64,000 nucleotides of DNA from Granulosicoccus sp. (lineage in GTDB: Bacteria; Pseudomonadota; Gammaproteobacteria; Granulosicoccales; Granulosicoccaceae): NCBI GenBank assembly GCA_020627685.1, contig JAHDGK010000022.1:5038-69037 (forward strand), given 5' to 3'. This document shows, in pieces, positions 39,166-47,917 of the stretch (position 1 is its first letter; each line of letters opens with the position of its first letter). Under the pieces are notes generated by a model. The model did not search any database, was not told the DNA's origin, and saw only the letters and a program-made list of their open reading frames with translations. Made by a program: the position numbers and the translations under genes.

Positions 39166-39663
39166 ATGACCCTAATGGGCAAACTGGTACAAGAAGTTCG
39201 CGCAACAGCATTCTGCGGTGCGAAAAAACGTTCTGAAAAACAGCGTAACTCGCAAAGTGGTTTCACTCTTATCGAAATCATGGTGGTCGTGGCAATCATA
39301 GCGATACTGGGCGCAACCGTTGTGCCATTGATTATGGATCGCCCGAATGAAGCTCGTGTTGTACGAGCCAAAAATGACATCTCGTCTTATGCGTCGGCCC
39401 TGGAATTATACCGATTGGATAACTTCAACTATCCATCAACCGAGCAAGGTCTCGAAGCGCTGGTCACCAAACCCAGTGGTGATCCTGAGCCCGTAAACTG
39501 GAACCGCAGCGGATATGTAAAAAAGCTCTCTAAAGATCCTTGGGGCCGGGACTACATTTACGAAAGCGAAGATGGAAACTTTGAAATCATCTCGCTGGGC
39601 AGTGACGGCACTGAAGGCGGCGAAGATTTTGATGCCGATATCAGTAATCTAGAAACTAATTAG
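39166..39663 (+). CDS. gspG: Type II secretion major pseudopilin GspG
   Basis: 165 residues. Prepilin motif QSG-FTLIEIMVVVAIIAILGA, then YRLDNFNYPSTEQGLEAL and the calcium-site region LGSDGTEGGEDFDADIS, all typical of GspG, the main subunit of the pseudopilus. The leader before the cleavage site is long, about 32 residues, where 6-10 is usual; no nearer in-frame start exists except ATG 39175. It heads the gspGHIJKLMN block; the next gene overlaps its stop by one base. Confidence 0.96.
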   Translation: MTLMGKLVQEVRATAFCGAKKRSEKQRNSQSGFTLIEIMVVVAIIAILGATVVPLIMDRPNEARVVRAKNDISSYASALELYRLDNFNYPSTEQGLEALVTKPSGDPEPVNWNRSGYVKKLSKDPWGRDYIYESEDGNFEIISLGSDGTEGGEDFDADISNLETN

Positions 39664-40232
39664 TGCCCCGTTTATGCCAGCCTGTGTCTCAGCGCTCGAA
39701 AGGCTTTACGCTGATCGAGCTGCTGGTCACTGTCACCATTATTTCAATATTGGTTGGCGCCGTTGTCATCAATATCGATTTTCGCAACGTTGGTAAAATT
39801 GTCCGGGACAATGCACTAAGGCTTGGCCTGCAAATGGATCTGGCTGCAGACCAGGCAGTCTACTCGCGGCAACAGTTTGGCATCAGATTTCATCCCGAGT
39901 CCTACGAGTTTTATATTCTGTCGGTCAGTGATAAAGGCCAACCGGTTTGGGAGATCTTTGAAGACAAGCAACTGCGCTTCAAAGATAACGATATCCCGAC
40001 GGACTACGAAGTGGATATATCCGGTCTGCCCATTATTCTCGAAGAACTGGAAAACGAAGTGGCTGAGGCCACCGAAGAAGATCCGATTAAACCGCACATC
40101 ATCTTTCTGTCAAACGGGGAGATCATGCCGGATTTCCGCATTCGCATAAGCGACAGAGACGGTGAAGCACGTTATGAGGTGGCCACAGGTGATGTACAGC
40201 CTGTTGTTGTAGAAAAATTGGAAGGCTCATGA
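39663..40232 (+). CDS. gspH: Type II secretion minor pseudopilin GspH
   Basis: 189 residues with prepilin motif SKG-FTLIELLVTVTIISILVGAVV and the GspH domain (RLGLQMDLAADQAVYSRQQFGIRF). The start is GTG 39663, within the TAGTG overlap with gspG. A minor pseudopilin of the T2SS; the tip complex is formed by GspIJK, with H bridging to G. Confidence 0.92.
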   Translation: MPRLCQPVSQRSKGFTLIELLVTVTIISILVGAVVINIDFRNVGKIVRDNALRLGLQMDLAADQAVYSRQQFGIRFHPESYEFYILSVSDKGQPVWEIFEDKQLRFKDNDIPTDYEVDISGLPIILEELENEVAEATEEDPIKPHIIFLSNGEIMPDFRIRISDRDGEARYEVATGDVQPVVVEKLEGS

Positions 40233-40606
40233 AGAGGGCCTGCGGATTCACGTTAATAGAAGTGCTGGTTGCGATGACCATCATAGCGGTGGGTGTTTCT
40301 GCGCTTGTCGGTTCTGCAGGTTCGAGTGCATGGCGTGCAGATTATTTGCGGGAGCGAGAATTTGGTCGTTGGGTGGCCAGCAATGTGTTGACTGAACTTC
40401 AAGTGCTGCCTGCCTGGCCAAGTGTTGGCACTAAGAATACCGAAGTGGAGATGGGCACATTCACCTGGTATGTCCGTACTCGAACACAAGCTGTTTCCGA
40501 TCCTGATCTACGTCGTTTGGATGTAGAAGTACGACGCCAAAAAGATGCGGATAACTACGTGTACGTCGTGACTGGCTTCGTTGGTAATCCTGAGAATCGC
40601 CAATGA
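40229..40606 (+). CDS. gspI: Type II secretion minor pseudopilin GspI
   Basis: 125 residues with a very short leader (MKRACG-FTLIEVLVAMTIIAVG) and the GspI tail (DLRRLDVEVRRQKDADNYVYVVTGF). Its ATGA start overlaps the gspH stop by four bases. Nucleates the pseudopilus tip with GspJ and GspK. Confidence 0.94.
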   Translation: MKRACGFTLIEVLVAMTIIAVGVSALVGSAGSSAWRADYLREREFGRWVASNVLTELQVLPAWPSVGTKNTEVEMGTFTWYVRTRTQAVSDPDLRRLDVEVRRQKDADNYVYVVTGFVGNPENRQ

Positions 40607-41253
40607 CTATCGGGGTAGAAACATCGACGTCCAGGTCCTTGAAAAAGGCTCGACGATCGGATCACGGGTTTACTCTGATCGAATTATTGGTTGCCATGTT
40701 TTTGCTGGCCATTCTGGGTACCGCGGGTTTTCAAATGTTATTTCAGATAACAGCCACCCGTGATCGAATAGATCAACAGTCTCAGCGTTTAAGTGAATTG
40801 CAGAGAACCTTTTACTGGTTAGCTGAGGATGTCACCCAGATTGCAGATCGTACCGTTCGTTCGGCCGTGGATTCTGCGCTCCCACCGTTGCAGTTCAATA
40901 TTCAGGGTGAAAACTTATTTGAGTTCACACGCGCTGGATGGACGAACCCCGCAGCCGATGTATCACCGGTACGTTCCAATCTGCAGCGAGTGGCGTATTC
41001 ACTGGACGATGACAAACTGATTCGCGCCTACTGGTATCACCTCGACCCCATTGATGAAGTTCCGACGCGTCGTCGTCAGATGCTCTCCGGAGTCGAGTCA
41101 CTAACGTTTCGCTTTTTAGACTGTGAAGGTGAGTGGGGGGAGAGTTGGCCTCCATCAGATACCGAAGAACCGTGTTTACCGGCCGCAATCGAGTTTAATT
41201 TTGAATTGAGCGACTACGGTGAAGTTGCTCGCGTCTTTGCGCTACCCCGATGA
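40603..41253 (+). CDS. gspJ: Type II secretion minor pseudopilin GspJ
   Basis: 216 residues. Leader of about 22 residues ends DHG-FTLIELLVAMFLLAILGT. The soluble part has QRTFYWLAEDVTQIADR and LTFRFLDCEGEWGESWPP, as in GspJ. The ATGA overlap with gspI is four bases. Confidence 0.94.
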   Translation: MTIGVETSTSRSLKKARRSDHGFTLIELLVAMFLLAILGTAGFQMLFQITATRDRIDQQSQRLSELQRTFYWLAEDVTQIADRTVRSAVDSALPPLQFNIQGENLFEFTRAGWTNPAADVSPVRSNLQRVAYSLDDDKLIRAYWYHLDPIDEVPTRRRQMLSGVESLTFRFLDCEGEWGESWPPSDTEEPCLPAAIEFNFELSDYGEVARVFALPR

Positions 41254-42335
41254 ATAAACGAATCGACAGGTACTCTGGTGCGCAGCGGCAACGTGGGGTT
41301 GCCATCATTACCGCTATTCTGCTGATTGCGATGGGTACGATTACCATGGTTGCAATAAGCAGTCGGCAACAGCTAGACATGCATCGCGAGCGAAATGAAG
41401 GACTTATTCAACAAGCCCGTGCGTTCGGCGTGAGTGGTGAACGTTTTGCAGCGGCGTTGCTCTACCGCGATTATCAGGCCGGCCTTCGTGAAAACACAGA
41501 TTCTTTCGATGACGACTGGGCGCAGACTATTCCACCGGTACCCATCGACAATGCATCCATTCAAGGCTGCATTGTGGATATGCAAGGCCGCTTTAATCTG
41601 AATAATCTGGTGAACTCGGAAGGTGCCAAAGCCGAATTTTATTTTGAGCAGCTAAAGCGCCTGCTCAGCGAGCTCAATATCGATCAGGCAAAAGCCGATG
41701 CTGTGCTTGATTGGGTAGACACAGATATCAACGCCACGATACCCGAGGGCGCTGAAGACGATTACTACAGCGGGCTGACGCCAGGTTACCGAACTGCCAA
41801 TGCACCGTTTGTCAGTGTGTCGGAATTACAGCTTGTGAAAGGGTTCAGCAGTGCTATTAAAGAAGAGACTGAAGACTACGAGTTGTTGCTGCCGCATATC
41901 TCAGCCTTGCCGACTAGCGAAGGTCCGACTGCCATCAACGTCAATACAGCAACGCCTGAAGTGCTTGCATCATTGTCCGATGAGATCAAACCGCTGGCTG
42001 CTGATTTATCACGTTGGGACACGGGGGCATATGAAGACTATCCTGAGTGTGAGGATATTTTCGATTTAACCGCAGATGACGGTCCGGATACCCTTGGCGG
42101 AGATGCGCGCGACTTGGCACCTTACGAGAGTACGCTACTATTTGATCAGCAAGTTGATTCTGGAGATTCTGGCGCTGAAACTGCACCGCCCGGTACCTAC
42201 GACGTTCGTTCCAGGTACTTTCAGGTGCGGATTGACGTAGAAGCCGAAGGAATCAGTTTGTCGCAATACACGTTGTTCGAGCGGAATAACGACGGCAAGA
42301 CGCGTGTACTTTATCGTTCACGCGATACGCTTTAG
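41250..42335 (+). CDS. gspK: Type II secretion minor pseudopilin GspK
   Basis: 361 residues, the largest pseudopilin. The prepilin site is QRG-VAIITAILLIAMGT, lacking the usual +5 glutamate, which is a known trait of GspK at the tip. The conserved CIVDMQGRFNLNNLVNS and DWVDTDINA regions are clear, as is the helix-hairpin part INVNTATPEVLASL. Four-base overlap with gspJ. Confidence 0.95.
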   Translation: MNKRIDRYSGAQRQRGVAIITAILLIAMGTITMVAISSRQQLDMHRERNEGLIQQARAFGVSGERFAAALLYRDYQAGLRENTDSFDDDWAQTIPPVPIDNASIQGCIVDMQGRFNLNNLVNSEGAKAEFYFEQLKRLLSELNIDQAKADAVLDWVDTDINATIPEGAEDDYYSGLTPGYRTANAPFVSVSELQLVKGFSSAIKEETEDYELLLPHISALPTSEGPTAINVNTATPEVLASLSDEIKPLAADLSRWDTGAYEDYPECEDIFDLTADDGPDTLGGDARDLAPYESTLLFDQQVDSGDSGAETAPPGTYDVRSRYFQVRIDVEAEGISLSQYTLFERNNDGKTRVLYRSRDTL

Positions 42336-42352
42336 AGAAACAGGAAATAATC

Positions 42353-43567
42353 GTGTCTAAACACGTCATTATCTATATGCCCCTGGTGGGTGAAGACGCC
42401 GTCCAATGGGCTGTGTCTGATGACAACGGAAAACTGACGTCCAATGTTGAGTATTCAACACTGGATGAGGTAGCTGCAGAAGTTGAGGGGCGGCGGGTAA
42501 CGCTTGTTCTTCCCGCAGACGATGTTTTGCTATCAGAGGCCGTTGTACCGGGTGGTTCTGCAGCGCGGGCCGCGCAGGCGGTGCCTTATGCACTGGAAGA
42601 ACAGGTGGCTGATGATGTGGAGTCCCTGCATTTTGCCTTAGGTAGTAAAGGGGCAGGCGATGCCTATCCGGTTGCTGTGATAAGCCGCGATGTTATGGAT
42701 CAGGTGACGCAGCAATGCGCGGACGCCGGTTTACGACCCACACAGGTGGTGCCTGAAACCTTAAGCATTCCTCAGTTGGATAATCATGGCGATGGTTCAC
42801 AGGTGTGGACAGCGTTGCTCGATCAGGATCAGGTGGTTGTCCGACTAGATGGCAACCAGGGTTTTGCTACCGATCCGGGTATGGCTGGCATCATGCTCGA
42901 CGGTGCACGGCAGGCTTTGGCCGAAGACGAAGATCCGACACTTGTTATTTTCAGCACGCACTCGGCAGCTCAGCTTCCGGTGCCGAATGCTATTGATGTT
43001 GAAATGCGTTCCTGTGAGAGCCGGTTAGCTCTGTTTGCCAGTGGCTTAGCAAACTCTTCGCATATCAATCTGTTACAGGGTGTGTACAACCCGCGGAAAA
43101 ATTTCGATAAAACCTGGAAGCCGTGGCGGGCAACAGCGGCATTGGCCGCTTGTTTGTGTGCTGCTTTGTTTGTCGGTAAATGGTTGGATGTTCGCAAGCT
43201 TAATCAGCAGGAAGCCTATCTGGATGAGCAAATTGCGGCGGCATTTAATCAAGCTCTACCGGGCGCTCGTATGCAACGTCCGAGGCGACAGATTCAATCT
43301 GCTTTGAATCAGTTGGGCGGCGTCAACACGGATGGTTTCACCAACAGGCTCTCGCAAATTGCTTCAAGCCTTGCGACTCAACCCCAGACGACACTCAAAA
43401 CCATCGGCTATAGAAACGGTCGGTTTGATCTGGATTTAAACACCGATGCTGTGCCTACGTTGGATGCCCTGAAATCTGAATTGGCCAAGCGCGGGTCGCT
43501 GGCCATGAGTGTTCAATCGGCCAACCGCGAAAACAACACCGTACGCGGTCGCGTTCGTATCGAGTGA
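42353..43567 (+). CDS. gspL: Type II secretion inner-membrane protein GspL
   Basis: 404 residues. A cytoplasmic actin-like domain (VTLVLPADDVLLSEAVVPGG, PYALEEQVADDVESLHFALG) links to the GspE ATPase. One membrane segment lies near residue 262 (ATAALAACLCAALFVGKWL), followed by a small periplasmic ferredoxin-like domain. Start GTG 42353 follows CAGGAAA. GspE itself is not in the window. Confidence 0.93.
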   Translation: MSKHVIIYMPLVGEDAVQWAVSDDNGKLTSNVEYSTLDEVAAEVEGRRVTLVLPADDVLLSEAVVPGGSAARAAQAVPYALEEQVADDVESLHFALGSKGAGDAYPVAVISRDVMDQVTQQCADAGLRPTQVVPETLSIPQLDNHGDGSQVWTALLDQDQVVVRLDGNQGFATDPGMAGIMLDGARQALAEDEDPTLVIFSTHSAAQLPVPNAIDVEMRSCESRLALFASGLANSSHINLLQGVYNPRKNFDKTWKPWRATAALAACLCAALFVGKWLDVRKLNQQEAYLDEQIAAAFNQALPGARMQRPRRQIQSALNQLGGVNTDGFTNRLSQIASSLATQPQTTLKTIGYRNGRFDLDLNTDAVPTLDALKSELAKRGSLAMSVQSANRENNTVRGRVRIE

Positions 43568-43582
43568 CGGAGCTATAGCGAA

Positions 43583-44053
43583 ATGAAAGAATGGTACTTA
43601 AGGCAGTCACCGCGCGATCGTATGATCGTGGTCGTTGTGTCTGCGCTGACAATCCTTGGGCTTATCTACGCGCTCATCTGGCACCCCATGACGACTAGTC
43701 AGGCAAGGGCGCAGCAAGCGCTGGTGTCCAAATCAGAGACCTTAGAATTCGTGCGACGTGGTGCGGCACAGCTTAAGGGTGCTAATGCAGGCTCTTCGCA
43801 GCGCAAAACCTCTGATAAAGCACCGTATCTGCTGATCGATCAGGTAATTCGTCAAGCCAGTATGGATCCGCCGGAGCGCGTTGAGCCCAGTGGTGCTAAC
43901 GGCGCCCGTGTGCAATACGCCGAAGTTGAATTCGACAAACTCGTTCGTGTGTTGGCCGAGCTGGAATTGTATGGTTTGCAAGTTTCAACCTTAACCATTA
44001 GCCGCAAGAATCAGGGAACCGTGAGTGCCCGTTTCAATATGGAGCGCAGTTAA
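43583..44053 (+). CDS. gspM: Type II secretion protein GspM
   Basis: 156 residues. A short cytoplasmic end, one transmembrane helix (MIVVVVSALTILGLIYALIW) and a periplasmic ferredoxin-like domain that pairs with GspL. The ending VLAELELYGLQVSTLTISRKNQGTVSARF is typical. Its last base is the first of gspN. Confidence 0.9.
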   Translation: MKEWYLRQSPRDRMIVVVVSALTILGLIYALIWHPMTTSQARAQQALVSKSETLEFVRRGAAQLKGANAGSSQRKTSDKAPYLLIDQVIRQASMDPPERVEPSGANGARVQYAEVEFDKLVRVLAELELYGLQVSTLTISRKNQGTVSARFNMERS

Positions 44054-44826
44054 TGCGTTTTATTGGCTTATTTATTTTGGGGTTCGTTGCTTATCTCGTA
44101 GCAATGGTTGTCCTCTTTCCAGCGGCGCCAGTGGTCGATCGAGTTCGCCCGCAGTTGGGTCCAGTTGCCTTGGAAGGAGTGTCAGGCAAATTGTACAAAG
44201 GACAAATCGCGACGGTACGATCCACTGATGATCTACTTCCGCTCGAGTTTCAGAATGTTGGCTGGGCATTGGCTCCGCAAACCTTGTTAAAAGGCGGTGC
44301 GGGAGCCTCCTTCAGTTTCGACGGATACGGTGGTTCGGGCCAGGGCCTCGCCACACGCGGATGGAATGGCAACGTTTCAGTGAGTGACTTTGACTTCAAT
44401 GCTGAGGCTAAAGCACTTGAGCCTCTGTTGCCGGTACCGATAGCAAGCTTTGGCGGCGAGCTCGTCGGAAATATCGAGCAAATTACGCTCGTTAACAATC
44501 TGTTGACCGAAGCGGAAGGCACGTTAACGTGGAACAACGCCGCTTTAGAGAGCCCGATACCGACCTCTCTTGGCACTGTAAACGTTGATATCAAGCCGCA
44601 GGGCGAGCAAGCGCACGTGATTACGCTTAAAGCCTCTGGCGGCGACGTTGCGATGGATGGCAGTGTCACGCTGAGTTTGAACGGAGATTTCACAGCGAAC
44701 GTGCTATTCACCCCATCACCGTCCGCACCGCAGGCGGTAGTTAATGGTTTGCGCCAGATGGGCCCGGCGGATGGCATTGGCCGGGTGCGTTTTCAGCGAA
44801 AGGGCAATGTTAACCGCCTGATGTGA
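44053..44826 (+). CDS. gspN: Type II secretion protein GspN
   Basis: 257 residues. One N-terminal membrane helix followed by a long beta-rich periplasmic domain (VSGKLYKGQIATVR, LTWNNAALESPIPTSLGTVNVDI). GspN is a less conserved and often dispensable member of T2SS loci. The start overlaps the gspM stop by one base. No terminator is seen after it; 141 bases lead to cysQ and hold nothing else I recognise. Confidence 0.9.
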   Translation: MRFIGLFILGFVAYLVAMVVLFPAAPVVDRVRPQLGPVALEGVSGKLYKGQIATVRSTDDLLPLEFQNVGWALAPQTLLKGGAGASFSFDGYGGSGQGLATRGWNGNVSVSDFDFNAEAKALEPLLPVPIASFGGELVGNIEQITLVNNLLTEAEGTLTWNNAALESPIPTSLGTVNVDIKPQGEQAHVITLKASGGDVAMDGSVTLSLNGDFTANVLFTPSPSAPQAVVNGLRQMGPADGIGRVRFQRKGNVNRLM

Positions 44827-44967
44827 ACCGAATACCCAACACTATTGTCATATTGCAATGATGGCGGTGTCGCTTATGGGAGCTTGCGTTTCCAAAAAGC
44901 GGAGTAGTTCCGTCAATAGTCTGCGTAACCTGCCGCTAGCAAATTAGGACCCGACGACACTCTAGCT

Positions 44968-45792
44968 ATGAGTTTCGAATTAGACATTGCAGAACGACTG
45001 ACGCGAGAGGCACTTGCCATTGCGCGTGATGCTGGCAAGAGAATTGTCGAAGTCTATGCGGGTGACGAGTACGACGTTTGTTATAAGGCAGATGAAACAC
45101 CCGTGACGACGGCAGACATGGCGGCGCACGACATCATTGTCGAAAAGCTACGCGCCCTCGATCCGAAACTACCTGTTTTATCTGAAGAGTCCGACTCTGT
45201 GACATTTGAAGAACGTCATGAGTGGGGAGCTTATTGGTTGGTAGATCCGTTGGATGGAACCCGCGAGTTTCTTCGCCGAAACGGTGAGTTCTCCGTCAAT
45301 ATAGCGCTAATTTCTGAAAATAAGCCGGTCGCAGGTGTCGTGTTCGCACCGGTACTCGATGTGGCTTACTTTGCCACGCAAGGCTGTGGATCCTTTAAGC
45401 AAATTGGAGAATCTTCACCTGAATCGATTCATGTAAGGGTGGCGCCTAATCCCGTGACTGTCGCGCGAAGCCGCAGCCCTGTCACCGGTCCGAGACTGCA
45501 GCAGTTTCTCGACGCTATCGGTGAGCACGATGAAATACCTATGGGCTCTGCATTGAAATCTTGCTTAGTGGCTGAAGGGGTGGCGGATATTTATGCGCGT
45601 CTCGGACCCACGGGTGAATGGGACACTGCAGCGTCACAATGCATTGTTGAGGAGGCCGGCGGGCATGTTACCGATACACGTAGCCGCGACCTGACTTACA
45701 ATATGCGTGAATCATTGATCAATCCAAACTTCCTGGTTTTTGGAGATGATCAAGTTGATTGGCTACAACATCTCCCGCCCGAAGCGCTTTAG
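44968..45792 (+). CDS. cysQ: 3'(2'),5'-bisphosphate nucleotidase CysQ
   Basis: Removes the 3'-phosphate from PAP/PAPS, recycling by-products of sulfate assimilation and acyl-carrier transfer; magnesium-dependent and lithium-sensitive. 274 residues of the inositol-monophosphatase fold. LSEESD, the metal motif WLVDPLDGTREFLRR, and GEWDTAASQCIVEEAGG are all present. Possibly on the same transcript as the secretion block. Confidence 0.95.
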   Translation: MSFELDIAERLTREALAIARDAGKRIVEVYAGDEYDVCYKADETPVTTADMAAHDIIVEKLRALDPKLPVLSEESDSVTFEERHEWGAYWLVDPLDGTREFLRRNGEFSVNIALISENKPVAGVVFAPVLDVAYFATQGCGSFKQIGESSPESIHVRVAPNPVTVARSRSPVTGPRLQQFLDAIGEHDEIPMGSALKSCLVAEGVADIYARLGPTGEWDTAASQCIVEEAGGHVTDTRSRDLTYNMRESLINPNFLVFGDDQVDWLQHLPPEAL

Positions 45793-45830
45793 CTTTAGAC
45801 TTACGGGGTGAACAAAGACCCTGGTACTGC

Positions 45831-46325
45831 GTGAGTAAATTATTCAAGACACCCGAGGAGGCGGAAGCCGCCTTCTACGAATCCATTGAGCGAGCGGATA
45901 TTCAATCGTTGGATGCCGTGTGGTCGACAGAAGACAACATTGTTTGTGTTCACCCCGGAGCATCGCGCATAGAAGGGCGTAAAGCTGTCATGGATAGTTT
46001 TGCTGAGCTGTTCGCCGATTCACCAGCGCTGAGTTTCACCATAGTCGACACCCTATATACGGGTAACGATGAAATGGCTATCCATTTAGTGAGAGAAGAG
46101 ATCGAGCTGGACGGACAGGTTGTGAGCATTATGGTGTCCACCAATATTTATCATGTTGAAGCCGGTGGATGGCGCATGTTGCTGCATCATGCTTCCCCGG
46201 AACCCGATTCGGCCTTTCAAGATGAGTTCGAGGAATACCACCGATTCGATCAAATGGGTTTTGATGACATGGATGACGAATTTGATGAGCTGGAGGAGCC
46301 TGCTCGCCCACCGGTGCTGCATTGA
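45831..46325 (+). CDS. SnoaL/NTF2-like domain protein
   Basis: 164 residues from GTG 45831; the track ORF starts inside cysQ and its first 24 codons look like shadow. Core: KTPEEAEAAFYESIERADIQ, VHPGASRIEGRKAVMDSF, and GWRMLLHHASP match the NTF2-like fold (SnoaL_3 type), a ligand-binding or small-enzyme scaffold of unknown function. The tail is strongly acidic (FEEYHRFDQMGFDDMDDEFDE). No good ribosome site is visible before the GTG, so the start is uncertain. The next gene overlaps its stop. Confidence 0.72.
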   Translation: MSKLFKTPEEAEAAFYESIERADIQSLDAVWSTEDNIVCVHPGASRIEGRKAVMDSFAELFADSPALSFTIVDTLYTGNDEMAIHLVREEIELDGQVVSIMVSTNIYHVEAGGWRMLLHHASPEPDSAFQDEFEEYHRFDQMGFDDMDDEFDELEEPARPPVLH

Positions 46326-46993
46326 TAATAACGCCGTCAAGACCAGCTGCATCTTCGACTAGCGAGGCGTCGAAGGTTCTCTTTAGTGACGATCGTTTTA
46401 GTGTAAGTCCTTCCTGGTTAGCGTTCGACAATTCCCGTTATGCCATTCGAACAGTGGTCAGGTTGGATTTTAAGTCGACCAGACCGCAGTTAGCTGCACC
46501 CTATGCGTTTATCGTTGCCGGGGTGTTGTTGATGATTTACAGCCTGTACCACTTTAGCAATGAAAGCCTGTCACCTGTTGTTCCATGGTTTATGCTTATT
46601 GCAAGTCTGGCTATATGTGTGCTGTTCGGTTTTGTCGTTTTCAATGCACGAACCAGTCATCACTTATTGGTCACGTTTATTGATGGCAGTAAGTTACCCA
46701 TTACGACTCAAAATATCGATCAAGCTAATAATTTACTGGATAGCTTAACTAAAGCAATGGACTGGCATAGAAGTGCTGACGTTGTGCTAGAAGCACAGAG
46801 AAATAGCCATGTACGCAAAGGCTATGCAGTCTCAAGTTGGGCTGACGAAGAAGAGGAGGAGTCAGAGGAGATTTACTCTCCTTACGATCAAGCAGCCCGA
46901 AACGCTGAAAAGCACCCGACAAAAGTGGACAGGCGAAGAGATCAAATGATGGCGGCCGTCCTTATCGCCATGCGAAAAAAGTGGCGTAAATAA
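46322..46993 (+). CDS. Unrecognised protein with two membrane helices
   Basis: 223 residues starting TTG 46322, which overlaps the previous stop by four bases. A short N-terminal region includes FSVSPSWLAFDNSRYAIRTVVRLDF, a pattern I loosely associate with DUF6232-type proteins. Two adjacent hydrophobic helices follow (about residues 60-77 and 88-107). The C-terminal region is charged: an acidic run (ADEEEEESEE) and a basic end (AMRKKWRK). Function unknown; co-translation with the NTF2-like gene is likely. Confidence 0.65.
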   Translation: MIITPSRPAASSTSEASKVLFSDDRFSVSPSWLAFDNSRYAIRTVVRLDFKSTRPQLAAPYAFIVAGVLLMIYSLYHFSNESLSPVVPWFMLIASLAICVLFGFVVFNARTSHHLLVTFIDGSKLPITTQNIDQANNLLDSLTKAMDWHRSADVVLEAQRNSHVRKGYAVSSWADEEEEESEEIYSPYDQAARNAEKHPTKVDRRRDQMMAAVLIAMRKKWRK

Positions 46994-47029
46994 CGCAGGC
47001 TTGCGACCGTACTTAGTACTACCAAGTGC

Positions 47030-47809
47030 TTAGCGTTGAATGTCGAAGTCGTAGTCAATAATGAGCGGCGCGTGGTCTGAGAAAAACTGGTCACGATACA
47101 CGCGAGTCTTCTTAACCTTGGATGCAAGGTCATCACTGATTATTTGATAATCGATTCGCCAGCCAACGTTTTTGTCGCGAGCCTGCCCGCGCTGTGACCA
47201 CCAGGTGTACTCGTGTTCTTTTTGGGGTAATTGCCTGAATGCATCTGCATAGCGGTGTTTGTCAAATAGCTCGCCCAACCAAGCGCGTTCTTCAGGAAGA
47301 AATCCAGAGTTTTTCTTATTGCCTTTCCAATTACGGATATCGGCTTCCGTGTGTGCAATGTTCCAGTCGCCGCAAACAATTACTGAGCGCTTACTTGCTC
47401 TTAGTTTTTTTAAATGCGGTAACAGCGCATCCATCATCTTATATTTATAAGCTTGCCGGATATCGCCACTGGTACCGGAGGGTAAGTACAAAGAGATAAC
47501 CGATAAGTTGCCAAAGCGCGCTTCCAGATACCGACCTTCACAATCTATCCAATCGATGCCCATTCCGTGAATGACTTTTGTTGGTTCTAATTTAGAAAAC
47601 AAGGCGGTACCGCTGTAGCCCTTTTTTTCAGCATCGTGGTAGTAGCAATGCAGACTTTTCGGGTGGAACTGCGGGTCCTCAAGTTGCCATTCCTGAGCCT
47701 TAGTTTCCTGGATGCAAACGACATCGGCTCGTTGCCGCATCAGCCATTTGAAGAAGCCTTTGGAGGCGGCTGAGCGAACGCCGTTGAGGTTTGCCGTAAT
47801 AATTTTCAT
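47030..47809 (-). CDS. xthA: Exodeoxyribonuclease III, Crc-like clade with intact active site
   Basis: 259 residues from ATG 47809. The EEP nuclease fold: MKIITANLNGVRSAA, the metal glutamate in CIQETKAQ, the catalytic GDWNIAH and the terminal SDHAPLIIDYDF. Several blocks (LYLPSGTSGD, GFLPEERAWL, YADAFRQ, RIDYQIISDDLA) resemble Crc, the catabolite-repression protein of Pseudomonas, but Crc lacks the catalytic residues kept here. So it is predicted to be an active AP endonuclease/3'-5' exonuclease. It stands alone, convergent with the two-helix protein gene. Confidence 0.9.
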   Translation of the reverse strand: MKIITANLNGVRSAASKGFFKWLMRQRADVVCIQETKAQEWQLEDPQFHPKSLHCYYHDAEKKGYSGTALFSKLEPTKVIHGMGIDWIDCEGRYLEARFGNLSVISLYLPSGTSGDIRQAYKYKMMDALLPHLKKLRASKRSVIVCGDWNIAHTEADIRNWKGNKKNSGFLPEERAWLGELFDKHRYADAFRQLPQKEHEYTWWSQRGQARDKNVGWRIDYQIISDDLASKVKKTRVYRDQFFSDHAPLIIDYDFDIQR

Positions 47810-47917
47810 ATTCACGATTGTACACGGCGTCAGGTCTTGGCCGGAAATTGAGCGATAAGCCTCACAGAAATTGGCATTAAGGCTTAGATCTGTTTTGCCG
47901 TTGTCGCTACTCGAACT

